DNA of 64,000 nucleotides from Ktedonosporobacter rubrisoli (GTDB lineage Bacteria; Chloroflexota; Ktedonobacteria; Ktedonobacterales; Ktedonobacteraceae): the NCBI RefSeq assembly GCF_004208415.1, contig NZ_CP035758.1, positions 10,788,001 through 10,852,000 of the forward strand, in the 5' to 3' direction. Positions within the stretch are counted from its first letter, which is position 1. Every line of letters begins with the position of its first letter. The position numbers and the translations under genes were made by a program. Of the stretch, positions 1 to 12,200 are shown one piece after another. The notes beneath the pieces are model-generated. The model ran no database searches. It was not told the origin of the DNA and was given only the letters and a program-made list of their open reading frames with translations.

Positions 1-3000
1 AAATGGGGCAGCATGTAAGCGGGCAACTGCTGGCTCAACTGGCTGCGGAGCTGAACGGGCTCGATGGGTTCCGAGCTACGCACATAGGCCACCAGCTGCT
101 CCTCGCGCAGGAGGACGAGGGCTTGCAGGATGGCATCTTGTTGGAGCAAGAGGTGCTCAATCTCCCCCAGTTCGATGCGATGGCCGTGGAGCTTGACCTG
201 ACTATCACCACGCTGATGGTAGCGCAAGCTGCCATCAGCCTGCCAGGAGGCGAGATCGCCGCTGCGGTAGAGGCGAGCGCCGGGCTGGGAGCTGAAGGGA
301 TCGGGCAGGAAGCGTTGGGCACTGAGGCAGGGTTGAGCCAGGTAGCCATGAGCCAGGGCCTCTCCTCCGATGTAGAGCTCGCCGGGGATGCCAAGGGGTT
401 GGGGATGGAGCTGGGCATCGAGGACATAGACCGTCGTGTTGGCCAGAGGTCGGCCAATCGGGACGTGCTGCTTGAGGGAAGCGGGCTCGATACGCTGGGC
501 GGTAGACCAGATGGTGGTCTCGGTGGGACCGTAGAGGTTCCAGAGGGCTTGGCCACAGGGCAGCAGGCGGCGAGCGAGATCAAGAGGGAGGGTTTCGCCC
601 CCGAGAGCAAGGTGAGCCCAGCCTTGCCCGACCAACCAGTTTCCAGGAGCAGCTGCCAGGTGGTGGGAGTGGCCTGCAGAATGCTGATGGGCAACTGAGC
701 CAGCAGGGAGGCGAGCTGGCGAGGATCGCTGGCCTGCTCCTGGGAGGCGAGCTGGATCTGAGCACCGGCGAGCAAAGGGAGATAGAGCTCTAAGCCAGCG
801 ATGTCGAAGCTGATGCTGGTGATGGCCAGCCAGCGATCATGAGGGGAGAGGGAGAGCAGGGACTGCAAGGAGAGCAGGAAGGAGAGTAAGGCGCCATGAG
901 AGATCTGGACGCCTTTAGGTCGCCCGGTCGAGCCGGAAGTGTAGATGACGTAGGCAAGTTGCGCAGGGGAACATGCTTCCTGGAGATCTTCGCAAGGCAA
1001 GCTGGCGTATCGCTCCTGGAGGGTATCGAGGCAGAGCAAGGGGCAGGGGCAGTGCGGCCAGCGAGCCTTGAGCTCTTCATGGGTGAGCAGCAAGGAGAGT
1101 TGGGCATCCTGAGCCATCCACAGGAGGCGCTGGCTGGGATAGTCGGGATCGAGAGGGACGTAGGCGGCGCCGGTCTTGAGGATGGCGAGCAGGCAGAGGA
1201 GCAGGGAAGGAGAGCGGTGCAGGCACAGGCCAACGAGGCAGCCGGGACCGATGCCATGCTGGCGCAGGAGGTGAGCGAGCTGATTGGCCTGCTGGTTGAG
1301 CTGGCGGTACGTCAGGGTTGTTGAGCCAGCGTGCAGGGCTGGCTGCAGGGAGCTGCGTTCACATTGAGCCTCGATGAGGTGATGTAAGCCGCAGGAGGGA
1401 GCAGCGGGCAAGGGAGAGGAGGAGTGGCCGAGGGAGAGCAAGTGGAGGCGTTGGGCAGCAGAGAGCAGGGGCAGCAGGCTCACGGGAGTCCGAGGCTCTT
1501 GGCAGAGGCTCTGGAGCACGACAAGCATGTTCGTTGCCATACCAGCGATGCGCTGGGGCTCGAAGAGGGCAGTATTGTACTCGATGACAGCACTCAAGCT
1601 TTTCTCATCTTCCTGATACCACGTCCACGAAAGATCAAACTTTGCTGAATTGCTGTCTAGGCGAATCTGGGTTACATCCAGCCCTTCGAGACTGATTGGA
1701 TCGCCAGGAACATTTTGTAGCGCAAAGAAGACCTGGAAGAGGGGGTTGTAGGCTAGGGAGCGTTCAGGCTGCAGCTCGGCGACAAGTTTCTCGAAGGGCA
1801 TGTCTTGCTGGCTGTAGGCTTGCAGGGTCACCTCCCGCACGCGTTGGAGCAGTTCGAGGAAGCTGGGATCGCCGCTGAGATCGGTGCGCAGGACCAGAGT
1901 GTTGGCGAAGAGGCCAATGACCCCTTCCAGTTCGCGGCGTTGGCGTCCGGCGATGGGAGTGCCCACCACGAGATCCTCCTGGCCGCTATAGCGGTACAAG
2001 AGGAGCAGGAAGGCAGCTAGCAACGTCATGTAGAGGGTGACCTGCTGCTGGTGGCTCAAGACCATCAGCTGCTCCAGAAGCTCGGCAGGCAGATGGAGTT
2101 GGTGGCGCGCACCGACAAAGGTCTGGATGGGAGGACGAGGATGATCGGTGGGCAGATCCAGGAGGGCAGGAGCAGTGGCCAACTGGCCGTGCCAGTAGCG
2201 CTGGAGTTTCTCCTGACGCTCCTCCTGCAGCCAGGCGCGTTGCCAGACGGCATAATCGGCGTACTGCAGGGGCAAGGGAGCGAGCTGAGGGGAGATGCCC
2301 TTGACATGAGCGTTGTAGCAGAGGCTGAGCTCTTGCAGGAGAATGCCCAGGGACCAGCCATCGGCAATGATGTGGTGCAGGCACAGCAGCAAGATCGAGG
2401 GTTCAGATCCGCGGTGGAGCAAGCTGGCCCGCAGCAAGGGAGCCTGCTGCAGATCGAAGGGGCGGCGGATTTCCTGCTGCAGCCAGGCCTGTAATGCCTG
2501 CTGGCTAAGGCTGCTCTCGCTTTCAGCGGGCAGAGAGAGATGTTGTTGCGAGAGGGAAAGCCAGAGCTGGGCGTGAATGCGTTGCATGAGCTGCTCACCT
2601 TGCAGGACAAAGGAGGTCCGTAAGGACTCGTGCCGAGCCAAGAGATCATTGAGGCTTTCTTCGAAGGCGGCAGGCTGGAACTGGCCATCAAGCTCGAAGG
2701 CCAGGAAGAGATGATAGGCGCTGCTCTCCGGCTCGAAGCGATGCAGGAACCACAAGCGTTCCTGGGCAAAGGAGGCCGCAAACAGATAGCTTTCTTCTTG
2801 TTCCATTTTTGAACCGTGCCTTTCATCAAGGAATATACGTTGTGGCCCCTTGGGTTCGCTCTCTCGCTTAGCTTGCGCTTGTAGCACAGGTTCTTTTAGC
2901 TCTTGCTTGCTGGATGAGCTAACGGTGATGAGAGAAGCGATACCTTCAATAGTTGGAGCTTCAAAGAGCGAGCGTAAAGATAAAGTTGAATTGAACTTTT

Positions 3001-6000
3001 CGTTAATACGCGCCAGCAGCTGAGTTGCCAGAAGTGAATGTCCCCCTAGCTCAAAGAAGTTTTGCGTAATGCCGACTTTTTTGAGACCGAGCAACTCGCA
3101 CCACAGCAAACAAAGCTCTTCCTGGATGGGAGACTGAGGGGTCGCGAGAGAAAGTGTCGCTTCATCTGCAGCCTCAGGAGCAGGAAGTGCCTTACGATCT
3201 ACTTTGCCATTGGCGTTGAGTGGTAAGCGAGACATAAACACAAAATGAGCAGGGACCATAAATGCTGGCAAGCGTTGCGTAACAAAGGCTCGCAAATTGC
3301 TGAGAACAGGCTTGACTTGCTCGTTGTGGTGAGTAATATAGGCAACAATCTGCTTGTTGTCGGGAGTATCTTCTCTAATGATAACCGCTGCATCAGCAAC
3401 CATAGGATGCTCTACTAAAATAGCCTCAATCTCTTCGAGCTCGATACGATATCCGCGGATTTTTACTTGCAAATCATTGCGTCCGGCGAACTCGGCATTT
3501 CCATCGGGCAGGTAGCGGCCAAGATCGCCGGTTCGGTACAGGCGATCATGTTCCTGATGAGTAAAGGGATTGACGAGGAAACGCTCATTTGTCTGGTCAG
3601 GATCATCCAGATATCCAAAAGCCAGGTGAGGGCTACGGACGTAGATCTCTCCTAGCTCACCGATCCCTGCTAGATTTCCCGCTTCATTCAGGATAAGTAT
3701 TTGCGCGCCAGGCATACCCTTCCCAAGAGGAATCACCTCTTTGTCCAGGAGCGCTGTAACGCTAGCCGGGCTCTCAGTGGAGGATGCTGTAGGAAGGACG
3801 AAGTAGCTAACGGCTCGTTGCGTCTCTGTCGAGCCGTAGAGATTGACGCAGGTTATATGAGGAGCGACAGCATATAAGCGCGCGACATGGCGTCTAGTTA
3901 AGGCATCACCAACCACAAAGGCGTAGCGCAATGAAGGGATACGCGCAGAAGGCAGATCATCTTCACCCATGCCTTGCGTCAGTAATTGGAGGAGAGCAGG
4001 CGTAAAACTAGCAATGGTGATCTCCTGTCCCTGCATCCATTGAGCCAACCAACCGGGATCGCCCATATGCTCCTGATCAGGAATGCAAATGGTAGCCCCC
4101 ACACAAAGAGGTGTGAAAATCTCTCTCTGCAAAGGATCATGGGCGAGACCAGAAAGCAGGCTATAGCGATCAGTCTGCGTGAAGGCGAAGCGATCCCTCA
4201 TCCAGGGCAGGAAATGAGTGAGAGGGCCATGGCGCTGAAGCACCCCTTTAGGACGTCCAGTTGAGCCAGAGGTAAAGGTCAGGCAAGCAATGTCATTGGG
4301 CCCAACTCTATACGCCGGCGCGCTACTGGCATATTGCGAGAGTATTCCACTGAGGGCAAAATTACGTGCCAGAACCAGATTACAATAAGAATTGGCTCTA
4401 CACCATTCATCCAGCTCCTGGCAATCGGTGGCCCCTTCGATGCGTAGCCAGCCGCGCGCGTGAGCTCGTTGTACATATTCTAACAAGCGAGCAGGTGGAT
4501 AGGAAGGATCTAAAATAAGCACAGTTGATCCGGCCTTGAGAATACCGAGAATCGCCAGGACCAGGGCCGCACAGCGCTGAGCGGAGATGGCCACAACATC
4601 GTGTGGACGGATGCCCTGGGCATGAAGATAATGGGCTAGCTGGTTGCTACGGGCCTCCAACTCGCCGTAACTCACGGTATTAATCTCGTCGATGATGGCT
4701 ATATTTTCAGGCCTCAAATGAGCCTGCTGAGCGAACAAGTCATGGATGGTACCTTCCCAATGGGCTGAAATAGGTGCGCCAGGATCGGGCAGTACGCTGC
4801 TAGCTCTTGTCGATACAAGCGAGTAGCGTGAGATCATTTCGTCTCTTTCGCTGACCTGAGAAGCCAGGCAGCTGTATTGCTCTAGCATTTCAAGCATACG
4901 CTCATGCTTAAAGAGATCCGTATTATAGACCAGTTCGAGCCGAATGGCGTCTTGCTCCTCCTGCACGAATAAGGTGAGATCGAATTTAGAGCCAATTTCA
5001 CGGGGCCAGAGATGCTCAACTTTTAAATCGGGCCATTCGTCGTGTAAGTCGGGCAGATTCACCATATTGAAAAAGACTTGAAAAAGCAAAGAATGGCTCA
5101 AACTACGTTCGGGATTAAGCTCATCGAGCAGCGCGTCAAAGGGGATATCCTGGTGCGCATAGGCTTCTAACGTCATTTCCTTCACGCGTTGCAAGAGCGT
5201 GCGAAAATTCAGTTCACTAGCAACATCGATGCGCAAGACCAGGGTATTGACAAAGAAGCCGAACACGTGCTCGATATCGGTTCGATTCCGATTTGCTATA
5301 GGCGTGCCAATAACTATATCTCTGCGCCCCGTGTAGCGTTGCAAGAGTATTTGAAACAGGGCCAGGGTCGTCATGAAAAGGGTTACCCCTTCGTGCTGGC
5401 TAAGCGCTTTTAAGGCTGTGGAGATTTCTGATGGAAGTAGCAAGCTAACAACAGCGCCATGGGATGTCTGGACCGCAGGTCTTGGGTGATCCATAGGTAA
5501 TTCAAGGAGTGGAGGCATATCGGCAAGCTGTTTACGCCAGTAATCTAGCAGGTTTGTCAGATTCTCGCCCTTTAGCCAGTTTCTTTGCCAGGCCGCATAA
5601 TCTGCGTATTGTAATGAAGGCGCTGGAAGCGTAGGCGAGTTGCCTGCAAGCGCAGCAGAATAGCAGAGCGATAGCTCATGCAGAAATACACCAAGAGACC
5701 AGCCATCAGAAATAATGTGGTGAGTGTTCAAGAGTAAGATATGTTCTAAAGGGCTCTTGCGCAAAAGGGCCAGGCGTACCAGAGGGCCGGTCTTTAAATC
5801 GAAAGGAATGTGTGCTTCATTGTTGATAGCGTGTTGCAGAGAAGCCTCGCGTTCAGCTTCAGGCAGTGAAGTTAAATCAATGAGAGGAATCTGTAAAGTG
5901 AGATTGGGCCGAATAACCTGAATGGGTTCTCCATTTAACATGGCAAATGTAGTACGCAAGCTCTCGTGACGTCGTACCAGCAAGTGAATGCACTTTTCAA

Positions 6001-6214
6001 GGAGATCCACACGTAGCGGACCGGCAAAGCGAATGGCAGCAGCAATGTTATAGCTAGCATTGCCAGGGTTGAGTTGATCGAGTAACCAGAGACGTTGTTG
6101 AGCAAAAGACAGGGGAAATGTATTGAAACGGCTACCTTGTTTGCCCAGTTGTTGCTTGAGTAAAGCGCGTTTTTCTGGTGAAAGCGCGGCCAGGCGTTGG
6201 GATAAATCCTGCAT
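1..6214 (-). CDS. NRPS, C-A-T-C-A..., frameshifted and running off the window
   Basis: Nonribosomal peptide synthetase, a cytosolic peptide assembly enzyme. Domains by residue: C1 about 33-460 (HHIISDG intact), A1 480-985 (FTSGSTGRPKG near 645), T1 with GGHSL near 1055, C2 1155-1590 (HHIIADG), A2 from about 1625 (YTSGSTGRPKG near 1756). A1 is atypical: the A4 region reads AHDPLQREIF and the ten-residue code reads DPRSFVLRAK, like aminoadipate reductase (Lys2-type) domains. A2 gives DILQLGLIWK, a standard Gly code. Reading breaks at C5 598-602 (near residue 1871): uncorrected, the frame ends at 35 with nonsense sequence. Adding one base restores LLSGGETLPLDLA, NLYGPTETTIW and GELYIGG in phase to base 1, so the gene continues outside. 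An AAAGGA site lies just before the ATG. It starts 42 bases after the upstream NRPS and is probably cotranscribed with it. Confidence 0.93.
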
Positions 6215-6256
6215 GTCCTTTATTCTACCTTTATTATGATCCTAGCATGTGCTAAA

Positions 6257-9200
6257 TTATTGTCCTTCATCCCAGTTTCCACCCACCTGATCCATCAACA
6301 ACGCCTCGACCTCTTCTGAAGGAAGATTTTCAAGCAGCGTAAGTAGTTCACCGAGATCTCCACCTCCTCGGGAAAGAGCTGGAATCGGCATCGAAGGCAC
6401 TGCGGCATCCTGTATCTCATCCGCTCTTTGTTCTGTAATAAAAGCTGAAATTTCTGCAATAGTGGGATGCTCAAACATCACACGTAAAGGAAAATCAATC
6501 TGAAAGGCGCTACGAACACGGGAGACCACTTGTGTAAGCAAAAGCGAGTGACCTCCAAGTTCAAAGAAATTGTCATATAGACCGATACGCTCAATCTGCA
6601 AAACTTCCTGCCAGATCTCGGCCAATTGTTGCGTAAGTGGGGTTGTTGGTTCCTGGTAGGGCTGAGAACGCTCTAGCATCTCCCACTGCGGTTGTGGCAA
6701 GGACTTGCGGTCTAGTTTGCCATTTTTGGTGAGGCTAAAGTCACTTAACCACACAAAGACAGTGGGTACCATATAGGATGGAAGCCGTTCTTGTAGCCAT
6801 TGTCGGAGTTCCTTGTTGCTGCAATGTTCCTGTGAACGCGCTAATAGGTAGGCAACCAGGCGCCGCTCCCCATAAGGATCTAATAGAGGCAAGACTGCGT
6901 TCTCGGCCACGGCTGGATGCTGCTGTAGAAGTGCTTCAATTTCAGCGGGCTCGATACGGAAGCCGTGGATCTTGACTTGAGTATCCACGCGTCCTACAAA
7001 GTCAAGCTCCCATTTTCCCACATACCGTACCAGATCACCAGTTTTGTAGAGCCGAGCGCCAGGAATAGCGCTGAAAGGATGTGGTATAAAGCTGTTAGCA
7101 GTCAGGTCAGCTTGCTGGAGATAGCCGCGGGCTAAGCCCGCGCCACCGACGTAGAGCTCACCAATTGCCCCGCGTGGTACCAGACGTAACTCTTTATCAA
7201 GCACAAACGCCGTAGAATTGGCAAGAGGATAACCAATTGGCACGCTAAGGGCCTCGGCTGGCACCTCGTCAAGCTCACGATATGTAGAAAAAGTTGTATT
7301 TTCCGTAGGTCCGTAGACGTGGATAAGGTGTTCAGGGGCGGACGTAGCGCGGACAGAACGCACGGCCGGCGGATTTGCCGCTTCTCCGCCAAAAAGCACT
7401 ACACGCATCCGTTGGTAAATCTGTGGGCGTAGACGAGCCAGTTGATTAAATAGCGCTGAGGTGAGAAACATAACATTGCCGTAGCGGAGATAGAGATGTT
7501 GCTCAAGAGCTTCTGGCATCAGCGCTGTTTCCTGCTCTACGCTCAGAATTCTGGCCCCGTTAAGTAATGCTCCCCAGATCTCAAAAGTGGAAGCGTCAAA
7601 AGCACTATTGGAAATATGTACTACCACATCCTGGGGAGTGATTTGTATATAGTTGCTGTGTAAGACCAGGCGCGTGATCGCTTGCTGCGGTACGGCTACG
7701 CCTTTAGGCCTTCCCGTTGTACCTGAAGTATAGTTCACATAAGCCAGACTTTGAGCCCGCGGATACTGGCCAGGGTTCGCAGTAGATTGCTGGCTAGATA
7801 AGGCAATTTCTTGCTCCAGGTCAAGCGTAATGCCCTGCCAGGTGGGCACTTTATAGGCCAGCTGCTCCTTGACAAATAACAGATGGATATTTGCATCAGT
7901 GAGTAGAAAGGCCAGACGTTCGGTTGGGGTGCTTGTGTCAATGGGAATATAGAATCCTCCAGCCTTCAAGACCGCCAGCAAACCCAGGATGAGATGGAGC
8001 GAGCGTTCTGCATAGAAACCTACAGCTACCTCTGTTCCTACTCCGCGCATACGCAGCGCATGAGCAAGCTGATTTGCGCGCCGATTTAGCGCTTCATAGG
8101 TTACTTGTAAACCTTGCTCGTCGGACAGCGCTATAGAATCTGGCGAGCGTCTTACCTGGTCTTCAAAGAGAGCCACTACGCTCATATCTGCATGGTATGA
8201 ACTGCTGGTAGCATTGAGCTCTTTGAGCAGGTATTGCCGTTCCGGTTCGGAAAGCAGTGAGAAATTGTATACCTGTTGGCCTGACTGCGCGACGATGGCT
8301 TGTAGAAGCTCTTGCAGCATCGTTTTCAGGTGTACGATTGTTTCGGGCTCAAAAAGATCAGTGTTATATTCCCATACTGTACGCAAGCCCGCTGCCGTCT
8401 CTTCACAGGTCAGAGCCAGATCGAATTTTGCCGTGTTAGTCGCTACCATGCTACGCTCTGCCTGTACCTGTCCCAGTTGGAAGCTCTCTGGCTCATCCTG
8501 AAGGGCAAAGGTTAGCTGAACCACAGGCTGATAGCTTGTGCTATGTTGTGCCTGTAGCGCTTCCACAAGCTGCTCAAACGGCAAGGCCTGATGCGCGTAA
8601 GCCTCCAGCACGTCTTGTTGGACCATCTGCATGAACTCTAGAAATGTCAGTCTCTCATTTATCTGGAAGCGCAAAGGCAGTATATTGACAAACAGGCCAG
8701 CTATTTCTTCCAGCTCGGGCCGTATTCTCCCCGCCATAGGCGTGCCTACTACCACATCGTACTGCCCGCTATAGCGTGCCAGGAAGAGCAAGTAGGCGCT
8801 CAATAGCGTACTAAAGAGCGTTATCCCGTGTTGTTGGCTGAGCTGGCGCAGTTGGGTCGTGAGGACAGCTGGCAAGGGAAAGATCTGCGTTGCTCCCCGA
8901 TAGCTCTGTATGGCCGGACGGGCATGATCGGTTGGTAGTTCGAGCAGGACTGGGGCACCAGCCATACGTTGCTTCCAATAAGCGAGCTGCTCTTCCAGTT
9001 CGGTGCTTTGGAGCCAGGCCCGTTGCCAGAGGACATAATCCACATACTGTAAAATTGCTTTGGACTGTCTCGGGGTATCACCTTGCTCGTAGGCAGTATA
9101 GGACTGTTCTAGCTCCTGCAGCAGCATGTTGAGTGACCAACCATCCATCACGATATGATGAATACACATAAGGAGCACATGTGCTTGCTCATCTAGGCGG

Positions 9201-12200
9201 AGTAACATCAGCCGCATGGGAGGTTCCCGCCGTAAATTAAATGGCAAGCGGGCTTGCTCAAGCGAAAGGCTACTAACGGTGAGCGAGCGTTGGGCTTGAG
9301 ATAGCGTACTCAGATCAACAACTATGAGTGGTTGTTCAGCCGGGTCGGCAATATACTGTACAGGGTGATCGTGCTGGACCGCAAAGGTAGTGCGGAGCGC
9401 TTCGTGTCGTTGGATCAGCGTATTCAAGCTCTGCTGAAGGATCATCGGCTGCAAAGGGCCGCGTAAGCGAAGGGAGAGAGCAATATTGTAGAAAGGACTG
9501 TCAGGCTCTAATTCATGTAGAAACCAGAGCTGCTCCTGGGCAAAGGAGAGGGGGAAACTTCCTCCTCGCGCTTGCCGCGTGAGCGGTGCCATGAGAAGGG
9601 ATGAGCTGCTACGCGTGTCAGCTTTGGCCAGATCATCGATATAGGTGGCTAGATGAGCAATCGTAGGAGAACCAAATAAAACGCGCAGTGGAACATCAAC
9701 ATGCAGTGCTTCATTAATGCGGGATATGATGCGGGTGGCTAACAGTGAATGGCCGCCTAATTCAAAGAAATTATCGTGGATGCTTATCTGTGGGATATGC
9801 AAAATATTCATCCAAAGCTGGGCCAGAAGCTCCTGGGTAGGCGTAGAAGGGATGACAAAGTTTTCCTGCTGCCAGGGCGAATATGCCGGTGCGGGAAGAG
9901 CACGGCGGTCTATCTTCCCATTTTTGTTCAAGGGAAACTCGGCCAACATCACATAGGCGGCTGGCAGCATATAAGCGGGTAGGCGTTCGCGTAGAAAGAG
10001 CTGAAGATCGCGAATTGCCAGAGAGCGCCGGGGATCATGGGTAACGTATGCTACAAGTTGCCGTTCGCCCGGTTGATCTTCACGTGCCAGCACAATACAC
10101 TCCTGCACAGGATCAAACTGTTGGAGCACAGTTTCAATCTCACCCAATTCGATGCGAAAACCTCGAATCTTCACCTGCTGATCTTCGCGGCCTACAAATT
10201 CCAGCACCCCATCGTTACGATAGCGAGCCAGATCCCCAGTCCGATACAGCCGTCCACCTGCCACAGAACCAAAGGGATCAGGAATGAAGCGTTCGGCAGT
10301 CATGGCAGGATTACCAATGTAGCCACGCCCAACATTTTCTCCTCCTATCACCAACTCGCCGACAGCCCCTTGAGGGACTATTTGCAAATCTGTATCTAAT
10401 AGATAGACCTGCACCCGTGCGATTGGGCGCCCAATATCGGGCATACGGTTCCAGGCATCAGCTGTAAATATTGGGCCAGAGGTAGTGACAACTGTGCATT
10501 CAGAAGGGCCGTAATTATTGATAAGTGAAAAAGGTAAATGTGGTTGGGTGACTGGATGAAGCGCATCGCCGCCTGTGTGTAATATGCGCAGACTGCTTTC
10601 TTGTGGCCAGGGCCGCGTGAGTAGCTGCTCGGCTAACGGAGTAGGAACAAAGCTCACGGTAATCTGACAATCGCTAAGCCAGGCCAGCAATAGCTGTGGA
10701 TCGCTACGCACTTCGTCTTCGCACAGCCACACCTGTGCCCCGGCTAGCAGTGCTGTCCAGAGCTCCCAGACAGAGACATCGAAACCCAGGCCGACCAGGT
10801 GCGTAGAGCGATCAGCCGGCGTGGGGGCAAATGTCTGCTGGTACCAGGAAACCATATTACTCAGATTGAGATGTGTGATGCCAACGCCCTTTGGCCGGCC
10901 TGTGGAGCCCGAAGTATAAATGACATACGCGAGCTGTTTGTTGCTATATAGTCTGTCAGGAGAAGTGGCAGAGAGATTGGAGACAATTGGCCAATCGCGC
11001 TCAAAGCAAAATACCTTGACTGTTTGCTCTAAAGAGCTAAGAGCGCCAAGTAAAGAGCTCTGAGTGAGCACGATTGGGCAATGCGCATCGCGAAGAATGA
11101 AGGCAATGCGCTGGTGAGGGAGGGAAGGATCAAGAGGAACATAGGCTCCGCCAGCCTTCAATATGGCAAGCATAGCTATAACCATCCAGGCTGAACGCTC
11201 AGTATAAACTGCTACACATATCTCTGGGCCTATCCCCTCTGCGATAAGAAATCGGGCCAGCCGATTAGCTTGTTGATCCAGGCAATGGAAAGAGAGCGCG
11301 TGGGTAGTCTGGCAAATCGCGAGGCTATCGGGCATAGAGGCAGCTACGGCCTCAAATTGCTCATGTATGCAAAGCATGGGAGCAGAAGTTAGGGCTGGTG
11401 GATTCCAGGTATAGAGCAGCCGTTGATGCTCCTCGCTGCTCAATAAAGGTAAACGATTGAGCGCACAATCGGGGCTACTCATACTTGCATCCAACAGAAC
11501 CTGTAGATTTTGGGCCCAGCGCGCAATCGTTTCGCGCTCAAACAGGTCAGTGCTATACTCGAAATAGCCTGTCAGGCAATCTCCTTCTTCCCATAAAAAG
11601 AGCGTCAAATCGAACCTGCTTATGCCGGCATCAAGGTGAACTTGTTTGATGTTGTGATGCGCCAGTTCAGTTTCGTCGAAGAGGACCTCCTCCCAGGCGA
11701 AGGAAACCTGGAATAAGGGATGGTAGCTCAGGCTGCGCTCGGGCTTGAGAGCCTCGACAATGCGCTCGAAAGGCGCCTCTTGATGAGCATATGCTTCCTG
11801 CGCAACTTTTTTTACCTGCTTAATTACCTCGCGGAAAGACGAATTGCCTTCCAGACGTAGGCGTAAAGCTAGCATGTTGACGAAGAAGCCGATAAGGTCT
11901 TCCAGCTCTAAACGATTACGGCCGGCTACTGGCGTGCCAATCACTATATCGTGCTGGCCGCTATAGCGCGTAAGAAGGATCTGGAACGCTCCGAGCATAG
12001 TCATGTAGAGAGTAACTTCAGCCTGACGGCTAAAGGCGCGCAAGCGCTCACTCAGGGCAGGTGAGAGGGAAAAAGGATAAAGTGCCCCCCGATAGCTCTG
12101 TGTGGCGGGGCGAGGGCGATCTGTTGGCAGCGTGAGCAGGGCCGGGGCATCGGCCAGCCTGTTACGCCAGTAAAGAATTTGTTGCTCCAGATATACGCCT

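Noticed and set aside
3..698. Long plus-strand frame opposite the end of the leftward NRPS
   Set aside because: It is antisense to a conserved A domain in its corrected frame, has no ribosome site and no recognisable motif. The G+C-rich NRPS sequence leaves open frames on the other strand.
1986..2829. Minus-strand frames overlapping the NRPS in other phases
   Set aside because: They are out-of-phase readings of the same C domain and are rich in Ser, Pro and Arg, as expected from shifted codons.
10037..10399. Plus-strand frame inside the three-module leftward NRPS
   Set aside because: It lies opposite an intact A domain with no start signal.
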